DNA of 64,000 nt, taken from assembly GCA_018873245.2 (NCBI GenBank), contig JAEMBT020000009.1, positions 5,929,180-5,993,179 of the forward strand, given 5' to 3'. The position numbers and the translations under genes were made by a program. The notes below the pieces were generated by a model. That model was not told the DNA's origin, made no database searches, and worked only from the letters and a program-made list of their open reading frames with translations. How positions within the stretch are numbered: the first letter of the stretch is position 1; every line of letters begins with the position of its first letter. Source of the DNA: Archegozetes longisetosus. Taxonomy: Eukaryota > Arthropoda > Arachnida > Sarcoptiformes > Trhypochthoniidae. Positions 48,660 to 60,766 of the stretch are shown one piece after another.

Positions 48660-50223
48660 TTATAATACGTTTATACAATAACATATTGTATTGAGTATTA
48701 TAATAAATTTTTTAATGAAAATATTATTGTTAATGATGATATCAACTATGTATTTGATTCTGAAACTGATTGTGAAGATTGAGACAGAAATAAATATTTC
48801 AATGAGTAAAAGGGCTTTTATAATACAAACTTAAACCTGTTTTTCTCAAAACAAGAAACCAATGCTTTAACTCCTTTTATTTCCCTAGTCAATTGTGAGT
48901 CTTCTGATTGTATTTCACTTTCTTGTCAAGTCATGTTGAAAACAATTTCAAGCAACCATTTTCTCTTATTTTGAATAATTATCAAAAATTATTTGAGATT
49001 ATTTTATTTCAAATATAAAGAGATTTGAGCAGTGAATAGAAATAATATTTTTAAGGCCTAAAACATCATTAATTCTCTCTTCAAATAAATAGTTATTGCA
49101 TTAAATTTCAGTTTAAAGTGAAATTTACTTTGAAAACAATAATTCATAATTCAGAAATTTATCTCATCATTCAATTCGATAGATCTAATTTAGCACCTAA
49201 TTTGCTAACATACCAGAAGCAATTCAATAATCATTATTATTTTACAGTTAATACTGTTTTTTGCTTTATTAAATAAACCGGCTTCAAATGAGCTGAGCTC
49301 AAAGCTTAACAGCCTGAGCTTGAGCTGCGCTTCATCATAGCCTGAGCTTGAAGCTTGAGCTTATAAGCTCAAAGACAGTTAAAATTGAGCTTGAAGTACA
49401 GTGCAGCTCGAACCGCAGCGCAGCTCACAGCTAGCTTATACTCTTCACTACTTATAGTTTGGTGCTTTCTTCTCCCTGTATTTCTGAATATTTCTCTTTA
49501 TTAACTAATTGTTTTACGAGTGCAATTATACTTTTTGGTGTCTGAACAATAGCTAAACTTATCAGAATGATTGATATCTCTGTAAAGCTGATTAACTTTG
49601 TGTCGGATCACCACATGAAAGTGTCGACCGCTCCATCAACTCATTTAGTGGTCAATCCATTATAATTGTTAATAACATGATAGATTGTACTTTTAATCAT
49701 TACTTTTTCAATAAAATGTTTGACAGTAAACTTCTTGTCTTTTTCTTATGCTTTAACTAAAGTGTCAAACCCCTTCCGCGCAACAGTTCTTGTTTAGAAG
49801 TCACAATCAGCACAAAATTAATTGTAAACAAATATAAATCCTATTGATTATAGCCTAATGTGTATCCTTCAAAATATATCATTTGATAAAAGTTATTTAT
49901 TCTGAGATAGTTTTGATGCCCTAATTTTTTTCCGAGTTTTATGTAACAAAAAACACTCAAACTAATTGAAAGCATGATTTCATTCTCGTCAAAGATATAG
50001 TCGACGATCGATTAACAAACGAATAAATAAAAATTTTAAATTTTTATATTATTGTTAAAACAAAACGTAAGGTTACAAATAATAACACGTCAGCTGTATT
50101 AAAGAGACGTATTAGCTATGCATTGCATCTATGATAAGACTCATATTTGACTAATAGAATATTTATTTTTTACCACAACTCGAAAGATTAAATCATTGAA
50201 TATCTGTTATGGTGTGAAGTCTT
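48660..50223. other. intergenic DNA with an AGCTT-rich tract
   Basis: No gene. It holds the AGCTT-rich tract at 49288-49432. From about 49930 on, similarity to 62740-63050 begins, the shared downstream flank of two receptor genes. Confidence 0.45.
49288..49432. repeat. degenerate GAGCTT/AAGCTC tract
   Basis: Over about 145 bp the hexamers GAGCTT and AAGCTC and their palindromic neighbours AGCT recur more than ten times in irregular spacing. It is a degenerate microsatellite or the end of an unidentified mobile element. No coding potential. Confidence 0.6.
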
Positions 50224-51583
50224 CTATTTTGACGAATCATTTTGCGATACTTCAATTAATTTTAAAAGATAAATGATTATAAGCGCAACTATCTGTTAGA
50301 TTAAAAGTTATCAAAATCAGGTAAAATAGTCTGTTTTAAATTGAATAGAAATCAATACTGACTTCATATCCACGAAAATAGTTAATAACGAATAGTTTCC
50401 AACAATAAAATCCAACTCTTTTCTGACCACATCTCTCAATAAATGATATTAACTATAATCAAAATAAAATTAATAAAAATCTAATTTCAATTACACAAAG
50501 TTTGATTCAAACCTTCAATAGCTTAAATGCGTTCAGATGACTACCACTGAGTGATAGAATACAAGAATTCAATAACTTATACGATTGATTAGCTTCATAA
50601 TATACTGAAGACGCAGTCTTTATTACCAATATTAGGATCCAAATAAATATAAGACTGACACAGAAAAGAAGGAACCTTGACAGAAAAACAATTTTTGCGA
50701 ACAAGGACTAATAAACAAGTATACTGATTATAGATGTGAATGATATCCAAATACAGAGCAAGTATTTCGCCCAATAGTTGTCGTTATAATCATTAATTTC
50801 TTCATATATTGACATTAAGGACTGAATCAGACTCATCAAATCCAAACGTGACTTTCTTGGAGTTTTGAGTGAATTTCTTATTCTTTCATTAATTCTGAAT
50901 ATTTTACATTTGAGATAATAGCATATTACATAGAAATAAACTATTTGTAAGACAATAATATCGTAGACATGATAACAAGTAATACTAAATACAAAAATAT
51001 AAGGAATACCGAATATAAGAAATTGCTCAATCGATTCATTTGCAGCAAATCCTATAAATGCTAGAATAAAGGAGACCCAGAATACCATTTTAGTTATAAA
51101 TTTCCAAGTGAAAAATAGAATTTTTGAAATTTTGACCAAGTTATAGACATCTTCTCTATTTAAGAGACCAATACTTTTCGGTGAAACTAATCCCGAAAGC
51201 ATTTGAAACGGTTTGTGATAAGAGGGCTTTATACCATTCTTATAGTTATAGTAATGAAGAACCTGAGACATAGTTGCCACTAATGTTGTAACAGAGGCCG
51301 CAATATTGATGTGTATTCTAGCGTTGAGAAAATATGCCCAGTCTCCTATATATACATAAAAATCTGAATTTTCTTCAGAATGAAATGATGAAATAATACA
51401 ATGTATTATTAGATGTAAGTGAATAATGAATATAAACTTTGGATTTTGAAATCTTTTCCTTTTGAAAAATTCATTTGGAAATAGAGATAAACCGATTGTA
51501 TATAAATGAGAATCAACTGAACTGAGTATTAATTCTGGTGGTAAAACCTTATTAGGATTGAAAACTCTGCTTTCAGTTTCCAT
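50224..51583 (-). pseudogene. gustatory-type receptor 1, one nonsense codon
   Basis: Exons 51583-50513, 50452-50363 and 50292-50224 sum to 1230 nt (409 codons) with phase-0 joins. The sole lesion is a TAG at 50708-50710 (codon 292), where the sister gene at 63 kb has CAA (Gln) in V-Y-Q-S-L-F. The product is a seven-helix membrane protein with P-S-Y-H-K-P-F, then G-L-V-S-P-K-S-I-G-L, a long cytoplasmic loop with N-E-R-I-R-N-S-L, and a C-terminal F-I-E-R-C..V-G-F-Y-C-W-K-L-F signature split over the last introns, as in arthropod gustatory receptors. The TYxxxxxQF end is not conserved. It could be a very recent pseudogene, a stop-readthrough receptor or a sequencing error. Its flank (49930-50520) is duplicated at 62740-63340. 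Confidence 0.72.
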
Positions 51584-52389
51584 TCATACTCTAGATATGT
51601 ATTTGAATAAAAATAAAAATATGTGATCATGTAATGAATTAATTTTGATCTTATAAGAAACAGAAAGTCTGTGACTCTTTTAGGAATTATTGATAAACTT
51701 ACATGTTTTGGAAACACAGAGCGCGAGTACTAGATAACAGTTGACAAATATTATCTGAACTGTATAAAATACAAATAATTCTCTTTATTTAAACTTAAAT
51801 TTCATTTCTATCAATATCAATAATTTACGACTTAATGATGTTTTATATGACTTCATAATATAAAACACAAGTCTATGATGTCCTTACTATTTCAATTGAC
51901 ATATGCAAATAATTTTTATTAAGTAGTAAAAACTTCAAAATGATTAAGAAATTTTCTAACTATGCAAATAAAGTTTTCGTTCAAGAAGCACATAAACATT
52001 AAACTTGAAAAACCAATAGCAATATAAACTTATTTGAATATCGATATATTTAGAGATACTATACAATTACAGAACATCAGGTCTAGAAAAATACGTATTG
52101 AGTTTAAATTTATCTTTAGGAGTAGTATCGAGAATATAGCAAAGTCTTGAGTTAATAAAATTTTGCTTTAAATTAGGTTATATTTAAAATCGTAAAAAAT
52201 ATACCCGCGTAAATAGATGAAATTAGGTCGTCTACAACAATATAAGCCTACTCTCTTCTAATCAATTGCTTCAGTCAATTTGTCAAAATTAAAATTTTCA
52301 AAATTAGGAACATTGATAATCAAACTCTGAAGATATATAATCTCTTATTTTAAGCGAATTTTCCTTATATTTTTATTTTAATAAATCTG
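51584..52389. other. 5' flank of receptor 1, no gene seen
   Basis: AT-rich. A minus-strand frame at 51529-51717 overlaps the receptor start in another frame and is not supported. No clear promoter motif. Confidence 0.4.
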
Positions 52390-52885
52390 TTCTTCATCCA
52401 TTAGACGAACACTTTTTATTAAAATTAAATCTGAAATCATTTGAAATTATTTGAGGATCGAGTGCTTATATTATCCTTATAGTTGTAATCGAACTGAGAA
52501 AACACAGATATAGTAATAATATTTTCGTGAATTTTCATTTTCATGGTGATAAAATTCGCGTGTATTTTAATTGCAATGTTTTATGATAAAATGAATTAAT
52601 TTCATAACCAATAATTACGTCATGAAGTTCTAACGTTTCATTATATTTTTAAATAGTTCTAAAAATTTTATAAATGAGAATATTTCTTAACTCGTTTTGA
52701 ATGTTTGAAAAGATCTTTTAAGGTTAGATTTGTGATAAATAAAATATTCTAAGTCTATATAGTTATTCATATGCGTTACATAAAACAGAGTATGGGTATA
52801 CAAAAGAGATATTCAATAAAAGATAATGACATTTAAGACTGGCTATGAATATAGTTTTCTTTCATAAAGTAGTTCTATTCTGATT
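52390..52885. repeat. 480-bp dispersed repeat, copy 2 (pairs with 14866-15350)
   Basis: Same-orientation match to 14866-15350, over 90 percent identical by eye in its right half. It ends where the NRF-6-like pseudogene's last exon begins, so it may mark that duplication's breakpoint. Confidence 0.7.
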
Positions 52886-55445
52886 TTAAGGTTTGTGATT
52901 CAAAATAGTATTGTAAACATTATTAAACGAACATTCAATCAATATGTAGAAAATATACGCCAAAAAATTTGTTATCGTGAAGTCGATGATTATTGTTTTT
53001 ACCTATAATGTGAAGAAAAATGGTTTTTCAAAATTCAATGCACATCAGATTTTAGTTCCAGTCGAAATAAAATTCAAGCCCAAAATCTAATACTAAAAAA
53101 TTGAAAAATATAGTAAATTCGTACCATATAAGAGTCGTTCAGAACATAAGTATCTCTAATCGTGGATACGCGATAATAAACTACGATGATGTGAAGCAAA
53201 TAAAAGCCAAATGACAGACGGGCTAATGGTTGGAATCCACGCCACGACAAAAACCGATTTAGGTAACCTATAGGTTAAGAACAAAATATTAAACTGTGGA
53301 TTCATAGAAAATTAAATGACTGTTGTTTAGCACGTAGGTAATCACATAATATGGACATTCACTCTATAGGGGCAGTAAATTAGGGTTTAATATAAGTGAT
53401 CCTATGATTATTTCTTCATAAGATAAATGAGTATCCAAGTGTGTGATTAGGTTAATCAAGTCGTCAACAGATACAGTTAACTACCATTTCAATGGAGGAT
53501 TAGCGAAAACTGTTCTGTGGGGTTAAGGTCAAAGGTCACGTAATCGGGTCAAGTGTGGAATCGCTGAACTCAGCTTGATGAGCTGAGTAGAACGGTGTAT
53601 AGATCAGGGTGGTGTGGCCATAGGAAGTGGGCATTGCCAAATAACTAAAATCTTATCTTGATAGACTGACCTGAGGTCGTCGATAGTGAGTTCACTGACC
53701 TCTACTCGACGAGTAGTTGATATAAATGCATATTAGGTAATGACTCACTAACGAACTACAGCCAAATAATTTGATAATTAAAATGTAAACATCTTAACCA
53801 ATCAATACCTGCTCTACCACTGCATAAGAAATAGTAAATACACGAGAACCCGATAGCAAACAACAACTTGCCAAACCAAAACCAGAGCATAACAGACCAA
53901 TCGGAGACCGATTCTTCTAAAATCCATAACGAATTATTCCATAAGTAGACTGAAACTATCATTACTACAGATATAATCCATAAAAAATGTCGCGGCTTCT
54001 ACTAATAGAAACTTGTTTCCTCATCATAAACCCAAAAAAATACCGACAAAGAAACTGATGACATAAAGATTTGTGGTCAAGTGATACCACTTCAATCTCT
54101 TGGATAGTTCAGATAATACATCGATTTCCAAATGCATTACATAGGGTTTGATTCCGTATAGCAAGTATGGTGCAATGCTTAGAAACAAGCCTAAAACTAC
54201 TGTCAAGATTGTGACAAAAATTCCAGCTTTTGGTTTCTTATAGTATAATAAGATAAAAATTGGAGATATCATGCAAAACTGGAAATTGGCAGATAGGAAC
54301 CATGTTGGAGGATTGCACTGAAAAAGAAGGATTTGCAGTTGTAGTAAACTTACTTTCAAGTTTAATTCTTATAAAGGATGAAAGATCTTTTTCTTCAACT
54401 GATGTTTACAATTGAATAGTTTGCTGAAAGAGTAGGATAAGTGAATGTTGTGATAACGTTCATTTGTCCCGTTCTTCCTGCAAATGATTTAATTACTGAG
54501 TAAAATATATTTCTAGCTAATAATTGTATTATTTTGTAAGTCTAAGATAAGTGTGCAAAATTGCTAAATATGTGTCTTGAACAAATTTATACCATTGAGT
54601 TCAACTCGGAAGGAAGATTACCATAAAAATTGCTCGTAAATAGAAAACTTGTTGACAGACTGAATGCATTTTGACAACCAGGGATAACCCATTCCAAGCC
54701 ATTATTAATGATTGAACCATCGCTCAAAAATGGCAATAGATAAATGAATAGAAATGAACTAAAAGTGGTAATGAAAATCTGGTCCATCGATGAATCAAAA
54801 ACGCAAAGTAGCTGAAACTTCCGTTAGTTTTATTTAGTTTTCCAACCAATCCGTAAGACATTAAGAAACCGCTAAATACAGTTGAAAATAAGATATTTTT
54901 CCTTGGTTTTTATGGGTTTTATACCTCATTGAGAGCACAGCGTCCACTATTTGAGGGTTTCTGACGAAAAAATATTTATTGTCAATAAACACTTTTCTGG
55001 TTACTGAAGTGTAGATACCATTCAAAGAAATTACTCCGTATAGTGACGCAAAGAGATAATTATGTAAAATGAAGACATTAATTATTATTATTGTGTCCAG
55101 TGATGCAAATCTGGTGTTTTTCTCAAATAGAGAACGAGTATTTCTTGTTAAGGAAAACGATAGCAATAATTCTTCAAACTTTGGTGTTTTTCCATAAGTC
55201 TTATTATTTTGATTATCGGTGATCATTGAATAGAAATCGAGGACGGTGCTCAAAATCACACATAAGGTTAGAATAGATAGCAGAGAACTGTTGAATTGGA
55301 GACATTAAAAAGTTTGAATGTATTTTAAATGAGATTAATTACATTGAGAGTAGTATGAATCCATCATATTTGCTGTCTTGATTTTTAATGTGACACTTTG
55401 GTCCGATATCCACCAAGAGTTGAGTTACGGGAAATAAAACTATGC
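52886..55445 (-). pseudogene. NRF-6-like acyltransferase pseudogene, 5' truncated
   Basis: An inverted copy of 20690-23400, homologous over both exons and introns. It starts with the homologue of exon 3 (about 55445-55325) and ends with that of the last exon. Exons 1 and 2, which encode the signal peptide and most of the NRF domain, are missing. Frame lesions include a 2-nt deletion near 54757-54761, a 1-nt deletion near 54033-54037 just before a TGA, and compensating shifts near 53985. Long stretches remain readable, for example C-N-P-P-T-W-F-L-S-A-N-F-Q near 54318 and I-K-P-Y-V-M-H near 54150. Lack of the N-terminus plus several shifts make a functional enzyme unlikely. Confidence 0.82.
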
Positions 55446-55609
55446 ATAAAAAAATGATTAATTGCAACATTTCGGATAAGTGGACTCCTACGGGGAAAAC
55501 CTTGTTTTTTAATATACTTTCTAAACGAGAATAATTGGTACAATTAGACAGAGAAATAATTCTGCAAAACAGTCATTCCTTTTTGCAAAATAGCGAAAAT
55601 ATTCTTTCT

Positions 55610-55795
55610 GTTGAAGATGTGACTTTAGTTCACGATAAAGCTCCTTGTATGAGAGCTAAAGCCACTCAACAGCTGCTTCGGGAGACTAACATCGACTTGG
55701 GGTAACGACATTTGACCCGGTAATTCGCCGGATTTAAATGCAGCTGAACACATTGGATCGATCATCAAAGATAAGGTTGAAACCAGGATACTGTC
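55610..55795 (+). pseudogene. Tc1-like transposase C-terminal relic
   Basis: Plus-strand pieces read L-V-H-D-K-A-P-C-M-R-A-K-A (the D-N-A-P-C-H region, Asn changed to Lys), then Q-Q-L-L-R-E-T-N-I-D-L. After a stop and frameshift near 55702 they read G-N-S-P-D-L-N-A-A-E-H-I-G-S-I-I-K-D-K-V-E, the Tc1 block around the final acidic residue. It stops exactly where the hAT MITE copy begins, so that MITE probably inserted into or joined it. Confidence 0.75.
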
Positions 55796-56185
55796 TAGGG
55801 TGACCACCTCCGGCTTGTCTCATTACGGAACAAGAACATCATAGAGGAGATCCTTACATTTTTTGAAGAAAAAAATCGTTTTTATTAGTCATTAAAAATA
55901 TTTAGGTGTCAAACGATGCACTCTGATATTAAAACATTGAAAATTGTTATTCATAGTTGATTTCAAATATGTTTTTTGTTAGAAATGGCATCTTTCATAA
56001 GTCATTCAAAAGTAAGAAATGCTAATTTATAGCAGATGTAAGTCAAATCAGTAAAGATTAATTCAATAAATTTTGGTATTTAAACAGGTTTCCTTATCTC
56101 TTATCATTTGTAAAATAAATTCAATATTCGAATTTCTAAGAAATAATTTTCTAAACACATTCTTCAAGGAAAAGGCCTTTAAGAG
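55796..56185. mobile_element. hAT-type MITE, left part only
   Basis: Begins TAGGGTGACCACC and follows the complete copy at 44483-44985 for about 390 bp. It then breaks off near 56185, without the right terminal repeat. Confidence 0.7.
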
Positions 56186-57133
56186 GCCTTTATAACATTC
56201 CATAATTATAATAATAAATGATTTGCGATATGAGTGGCACTAGATCACCCCATAAATTTCTGGATACTCAAAAACTACTGAAGATATTTAATTGAAATTT
56301 TATATTATTATGTCATATTTTAAGTACAGGGTGTAAAATGTTAGACTCCGTAAAAATAAATGTTAATGACTTCAAATTATATGATCGATTTGTGAAATTT
56401 TATTTGAAAGTAGAAAAACTAGAGAATTTTTTAGCTTTAGTATTTTTATGATTCTAGCACCTCCGTCATTTATATTCATAAAATATTTAACGTTATGTTC
56501 TATGGAGAAAATTTAAAAAACGGAATATCTTGGAAATGCGAACCGATATCAACACCATTTTTACAAAATATATTTATTGTTATAGTCAACCTTAAAAAAT
56601 TTGATAACCATGGTGATAGCTTTAGAAGATATGGCTATTTTTCCTATTTTTATGAATAATGTAGAATATTAAACAATTCAAGAGTACTTCTTTAGAACTT
56701 TTTTATTTCAAGTTTTTGAAAAATCAATACAAGTTGAATATGAGTTCGAACGATAGGATGATCAATCGTACGTCTGGTAATATGCATATAATGCAAGAAT
56801 TGTAATTTAAGGTAATGTGCAAGGAAAATAGAAATTTTCGTATCTCTAGAATCTTTACGAGATATTGATCTGACTATAACAGGTTTCTTTAACTATTCTA
56901 ATTAAATGAGTGTTTGAGTTTATCTTGAATCAAGTAGAAATTTGTTTTATCCACTGAAGAGGACTTAAGTGATAAAATTGTAAAATGTGATATTTCGACC
57001 TTTTCATACGATGAATAATGTCTTAACGTCTTTGAAAAACTCAAAGGTTTGCAAATCTCAGGAACCGACCTTTGTCTCCTATAAAGTGATCAAATCTTGT
57101 TTGAATGGTATCTCTAAATTTTTGTATACTTTT
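56186..57133. other. intergenic DNA with a short receptor remnant
   Basis: About 45 bp at 56195-56240 match the H-Y-Y-N-Y-K-N-G coding region of receptor 2 near 58970-59010, a small remnant on the minus strand. Near 56327, ACAGGGTGTAAAATGTTAGA resembles a transposon end, but no partner end was found. No gene. Confidence 0.4.
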
Positions 57134-57137
57134 TTAA

Positions 57138-57541
57138 CCCTTAAACAGTAAAACGATTTTGATTAACGATTTCAGTAAAATAGGGTCATTTTGACCCATC
57201 GATTCATTTGGAAAAGTATGTTATCGTAAGGGTTAGGATACATAACAGTTAGCGTGTTTTGTACTTTTTTAGTGTCGTCATCATTGACGTAATTCGTTTA
57301 AGTTTAAGTGAAAACTAATTTCATATATAAGTTTATGGCCTAAACTCAAATAGAACTAACTTTAAAAACGAATAAATTTAAATATAAAATTTGTAAATAA
57401 TTAATTTACTACTTTATATGATCTGAATATACTCATTTGAAAACACTGTCAGTTTTATTAACATTGGAAATTGCATTAAATCATTATAACAATTTTTATA
57501 GACCTTTGGGTCATTTTGACCCATGAAATACAGTTCTAGGG
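57138..57541. mobile_element. piggyBac-like MITE, complete (404 bp)
   Basis: Flanked by TTAA on both sides (57134-57137 and 57542-57545). Ends are CCCTTAAACAGT and, inverted, CCCTAGAACTGT. A subterminal GGGTCATTTTGACCCAT occurs near both ends (57182 and 57507), a self-complementary motif often seen in piggyBac-type elements. No transposase. A truncated sister copy is at 13892. Confidence 0.85.
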
Positions 57542-57545
57542 TTAA

Positions 57546-57986
57546 AGTAATTCTCATTCGTCGAAAATAATAAATTGAAACATATTTGGAAAAATAAATA
57601 ATCTATTTTTGTAAAACAAAAACTAACGATATTCTCCTCTGATAATGATTATGTAAAAGTTAAAACTTATAATGAATATTCTTATGAATTCTATGAATAC
57701 TCAATGAAGAAAAGAAGTTTAATAACATCTATGAATCAAATTAAATATACCTTTCATTTGACAGTCCATCCTCAAATTCATCATGTGGAGTATGAATAAT
57801 AAATAATTAGAGTACATGAAGAGGTAAAAGTTCATAATAACAATGATGAACAACAGATATAATAAATTGAATTAAATAATCAAGAAAAATTTAATAATTG
57901 AAAAAAATGTTTGTTGAATTTCAAACAATATCAATAAATAAAATGTGAATAATAAATAGAGTAATTAAACCAAATATTTTAGGTTA
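57546..57986. other. 3' flank of receptor 2, no gene seen
   Basis: Very AT-rich; nothing recognised. Confidence 0.4.
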
Positions 57987-59319
57987 TTATTTCGATATCT
58001 CAATAAATTTCAGAAGAAGCAGTGCTGTTAATGAGATTATCTGTAAAAGAGTAAAAAATTCTTTTCATCATTTAAAATTCTATTTGGATAAAATACGGAC
58101 TTCATATCCACGAAAATAATTGATAATGAATAGTTTTCCACAATAAAATCCAACTCTTTTCTGACTAATTCTTTCGATAAATGACATTAACTATAGTTTT
58201 ATGAATAAAAGATTAGTTGATAAAAGATTTGATATTTTTTGAGGTTTTATACCTTCAGTTTTGTAGAGTTAGGAATATGATATTTTCCTGAATAAAACAC
58301 ACTGTTATTATTTAATAGTTTATATGTTTTATTAGCCTCTAAATTAATTGAAGACGTTGAGTTAATAATTAATATTAGACATGATATGAGAATAGTTGCA
58401 AAAGAAATAAAAAGAAGTTCAATAAATGGAGACGTTTTGATAAATAATGTCATGTATAAAAACGTACTCAACATGATAGTAAATAAGAACCAGACTAAAA
58501 ATAAAAATGTAGACCAATATTCGTGATTGTATGCACTCATTTCCTTATATATAGAGTCGAAAGATTTTAAAATACGAAAAATATGTGGTATTACCCGTTT
58601 TACATTTTTAGAAATTCTTTCGTTCAGTGCTCGTATTCTAATCTTTATGTAATAACTTATAATATAAAGGTAAACGAATTGATAGAATATGATAATATAC
58701 ATGAAATAACCATTCACACCCCACAAAATACTATAAGGTATCCCTAAAATAATAATTTCATTAATGGGACAGTTATAACAAAATATGATAAACAATGCGA
58801 GAGATACTATTACGGGTACTACTATTTTAGTTAGAATTTCAGTTAAAGTAAATAGCTTTTTAGTTAAATCAATCATTTTGTAAATATCTGATTGATTTGT
58901 GAGACCAACACTTTGTGGTGAAACTAAGCCCGACATCATTTCGAATGGTTTGAGATATGAGGGCTTTGTTCCATTTTTATAATTATAATAATGAATGATT
59001 TGCGATAAAATTGGTATTAATAATACTGTGAATACATAAAGGTTGAGATGAATTCTGATGCCAAGCAGTTCGGAGAAATCTCCCAGATATATAAATATAT
59101 ATTTGTTTTTATCACTTATTGATAATATAACAATACTTCGAATAAAGAGCTGTGTATTCATTATGAAAACAAATAACGGATTGTGATATCTGTTTCTATG
59201 AACAAACTCATAAGGAAATGAGATAAACCAATTTGATAAAATTTGGATGCAGCACATTTGATGATTTTATTTTGGGGCAAAATATGCTTTGGATCAAAAA
59301 CTGTTTCTTTGATTGCCAT
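57987..59319 (-). CDS. gustatory-type receptor 2, 1-nt deletion near the N-terminus
   Basis: Exons 59319-58253, 58190-58101 and 58040-57987, with GT-AG borders at the same places as in receptor 1. The N-terminus M-A-I-K-E-T-V-F-D-P-K-H-I-L-P aligns with receptor 1's start. One base is missing near 59220 relative to receptor 1 (exon 1 is 1067 nt, 1 short of a multiple of three). The rest stays open to the TAA at 57987. A second ATG at 59257 is in the downstream frame and would give a receptor lacking about 30 N-terminal residues. The protein has G-L-V-S-P-Q-S-V-G-L, about seven helices, and the C-terminal F-I-E-R-I..V-G-F-Y-C-G-K-L-F signature, then L-L-L-L-K-F-I-E. It may be a pseudogene, an alternative-start gene or an assembly error. 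Confidence 0.68.
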
Positions 59320-60289
59320 CGCTATACGTTTAACTTGTTTTTTACACGATCACAAACTTTCTTACGTAACAACAAAACTAAAAGTATAAATTTTCAATTT
59401 ATGTTTTACTTTAAGACTTCAAACGTAGGCAGCATTTTGATTGATCGATAGATTTTATAAATTAATCTATATAATCAATATTGCTATCATTCCTTAAAAT
59501 AAAGTTTAAAAACATGTAAAAATGCCCATTAAAAATATTATAATAACAGGTTTTCATGTCTTTTGACAATTAAATTTTCACTTAAGCTAATGCATTTTAA
59601 CTATTATAAAATGACCTACATTTTACTTGATGGAAGATACTTAAAAATAGGATAAATATTATAAATAATACAATAAAGTAAACACATGGGGCTCGAACTA
59701 TGTAGAAAATTCTCGAACTATATATAATGTTAGGATGTTGAATGTAAAGTTTTAAGAAATTGATAGGTGTTATAAAACTTCTATTCGCATAAACTTCAAT
59801 ATTCCAGTAATTCTTCGAGGTAATTGAATACTTTCGTTAAAAATTCTCATTAAAAATATTGAAAGATATATTTTCATGTTTTTAATAATTCATTTTTCAC
59901 CTAAATTAATTGATCTTGTCTTTAAAATATTATTAAGAAGCCTCTTTCCACATGATAAAATTTATCAAAAATTTTGCCTAAGTTTAATTGCAGAAAATTG
60001 CATAAAATATTCTTTATCATTTTAAAGTGTGCCAAAATATAACAAAATTGATTGGAAACAACACATGGAAAGGCATATGAAGTTAGGCCATTTTTAGAGT
60101 TTTCAAAAACTAATGTCTCAGCTGTTGAATGATCTCCTGTACAAATATGAGTTTATGGTCCAATAGTGAATTTTTGAAAAAATCAATTTTAATGAAACCA
60201 TAGGGACTGTACAATATATTAGGTGTTTTTAAAAAATTATTAATATTAGAAAAAATCAAACATTTTAATGAAAATATATACAAATTATC
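59320..60289. other. 5' flank of receptor 2, no gene seen
   Basis: AT-rich. 'ctattcgcataaacttc' and similar short runs only; no gene or mobile-element ends recognised. Confidence 0.4.
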
Positions 60290-60600
60290 TGCAACTATTA
60301 TATTTCTTTGTTGCTTTCTTTAATTGTTGCCAAAATCCCTCTATATCCAATCGCGCACAATTTTCTTTTGATACTGCTCATTAGTTGTTGTGCAGAATTT
60401 TGTGCTACTTTCGTTGATATTCGTCGCCACTTTCCTTTAAAAGAAGTAAGATCTTTTGGTGCAGTTTTGAGTTTTCAATATTCAGTTTTGCATAATGACT
60501 AATTCTCTCAATAGGATGCGCATGCGGTACGTTAGGCGGGCTGTCCTCTTTTCTAACGAAATCGATGCCATTCGCTGTTGGTACTTTAGGGTTAGGTTAC
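60290..60600 (-). pseudogene. Tc1/IS630-like transposase C-terminal relic
   Basis: On the minus strand this reads F-V-R-K-E-D-S-P-P-N-V-P-H-A-H-P-I-E-R (the N-P-P-N-V-P-Q-A-R-P-I-E block around the last Glu in one Tc1-like branch). After broken codons it reads S-K-E-N-C-A-R-L-D-I-E-G-F, a tail typical of the same family. Stops (TAG/TAA near 60400) and shifts interrupt it. The plus-strand frame at 60308-60502 is a by-product. Confidence 0.65.
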
Positions 60601-60766
60601 AATCGTAGGTTTGAGTTCATGCTACCAATGTGAAGCGGATCTCAGTAGAAGTGGTAAACTGTTGAACTTTTCTACCTGTAAGTACGTCGTTATAAATTTA
60701 TAATATAAGCCCGCATTCTTAACAATAATATGTGAAAATAGAAAAATCAAATGCAATTGACTTAAG

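Noticed and set aside
50224..50452. Alternative frame of the short receptor exon (K-E-L-D-F-I-V-like)
   Set aside because: It needs a stop-containing junction in all three copies, whereas the chosen frame fits phase 0 and the receptor C-terminal signature.
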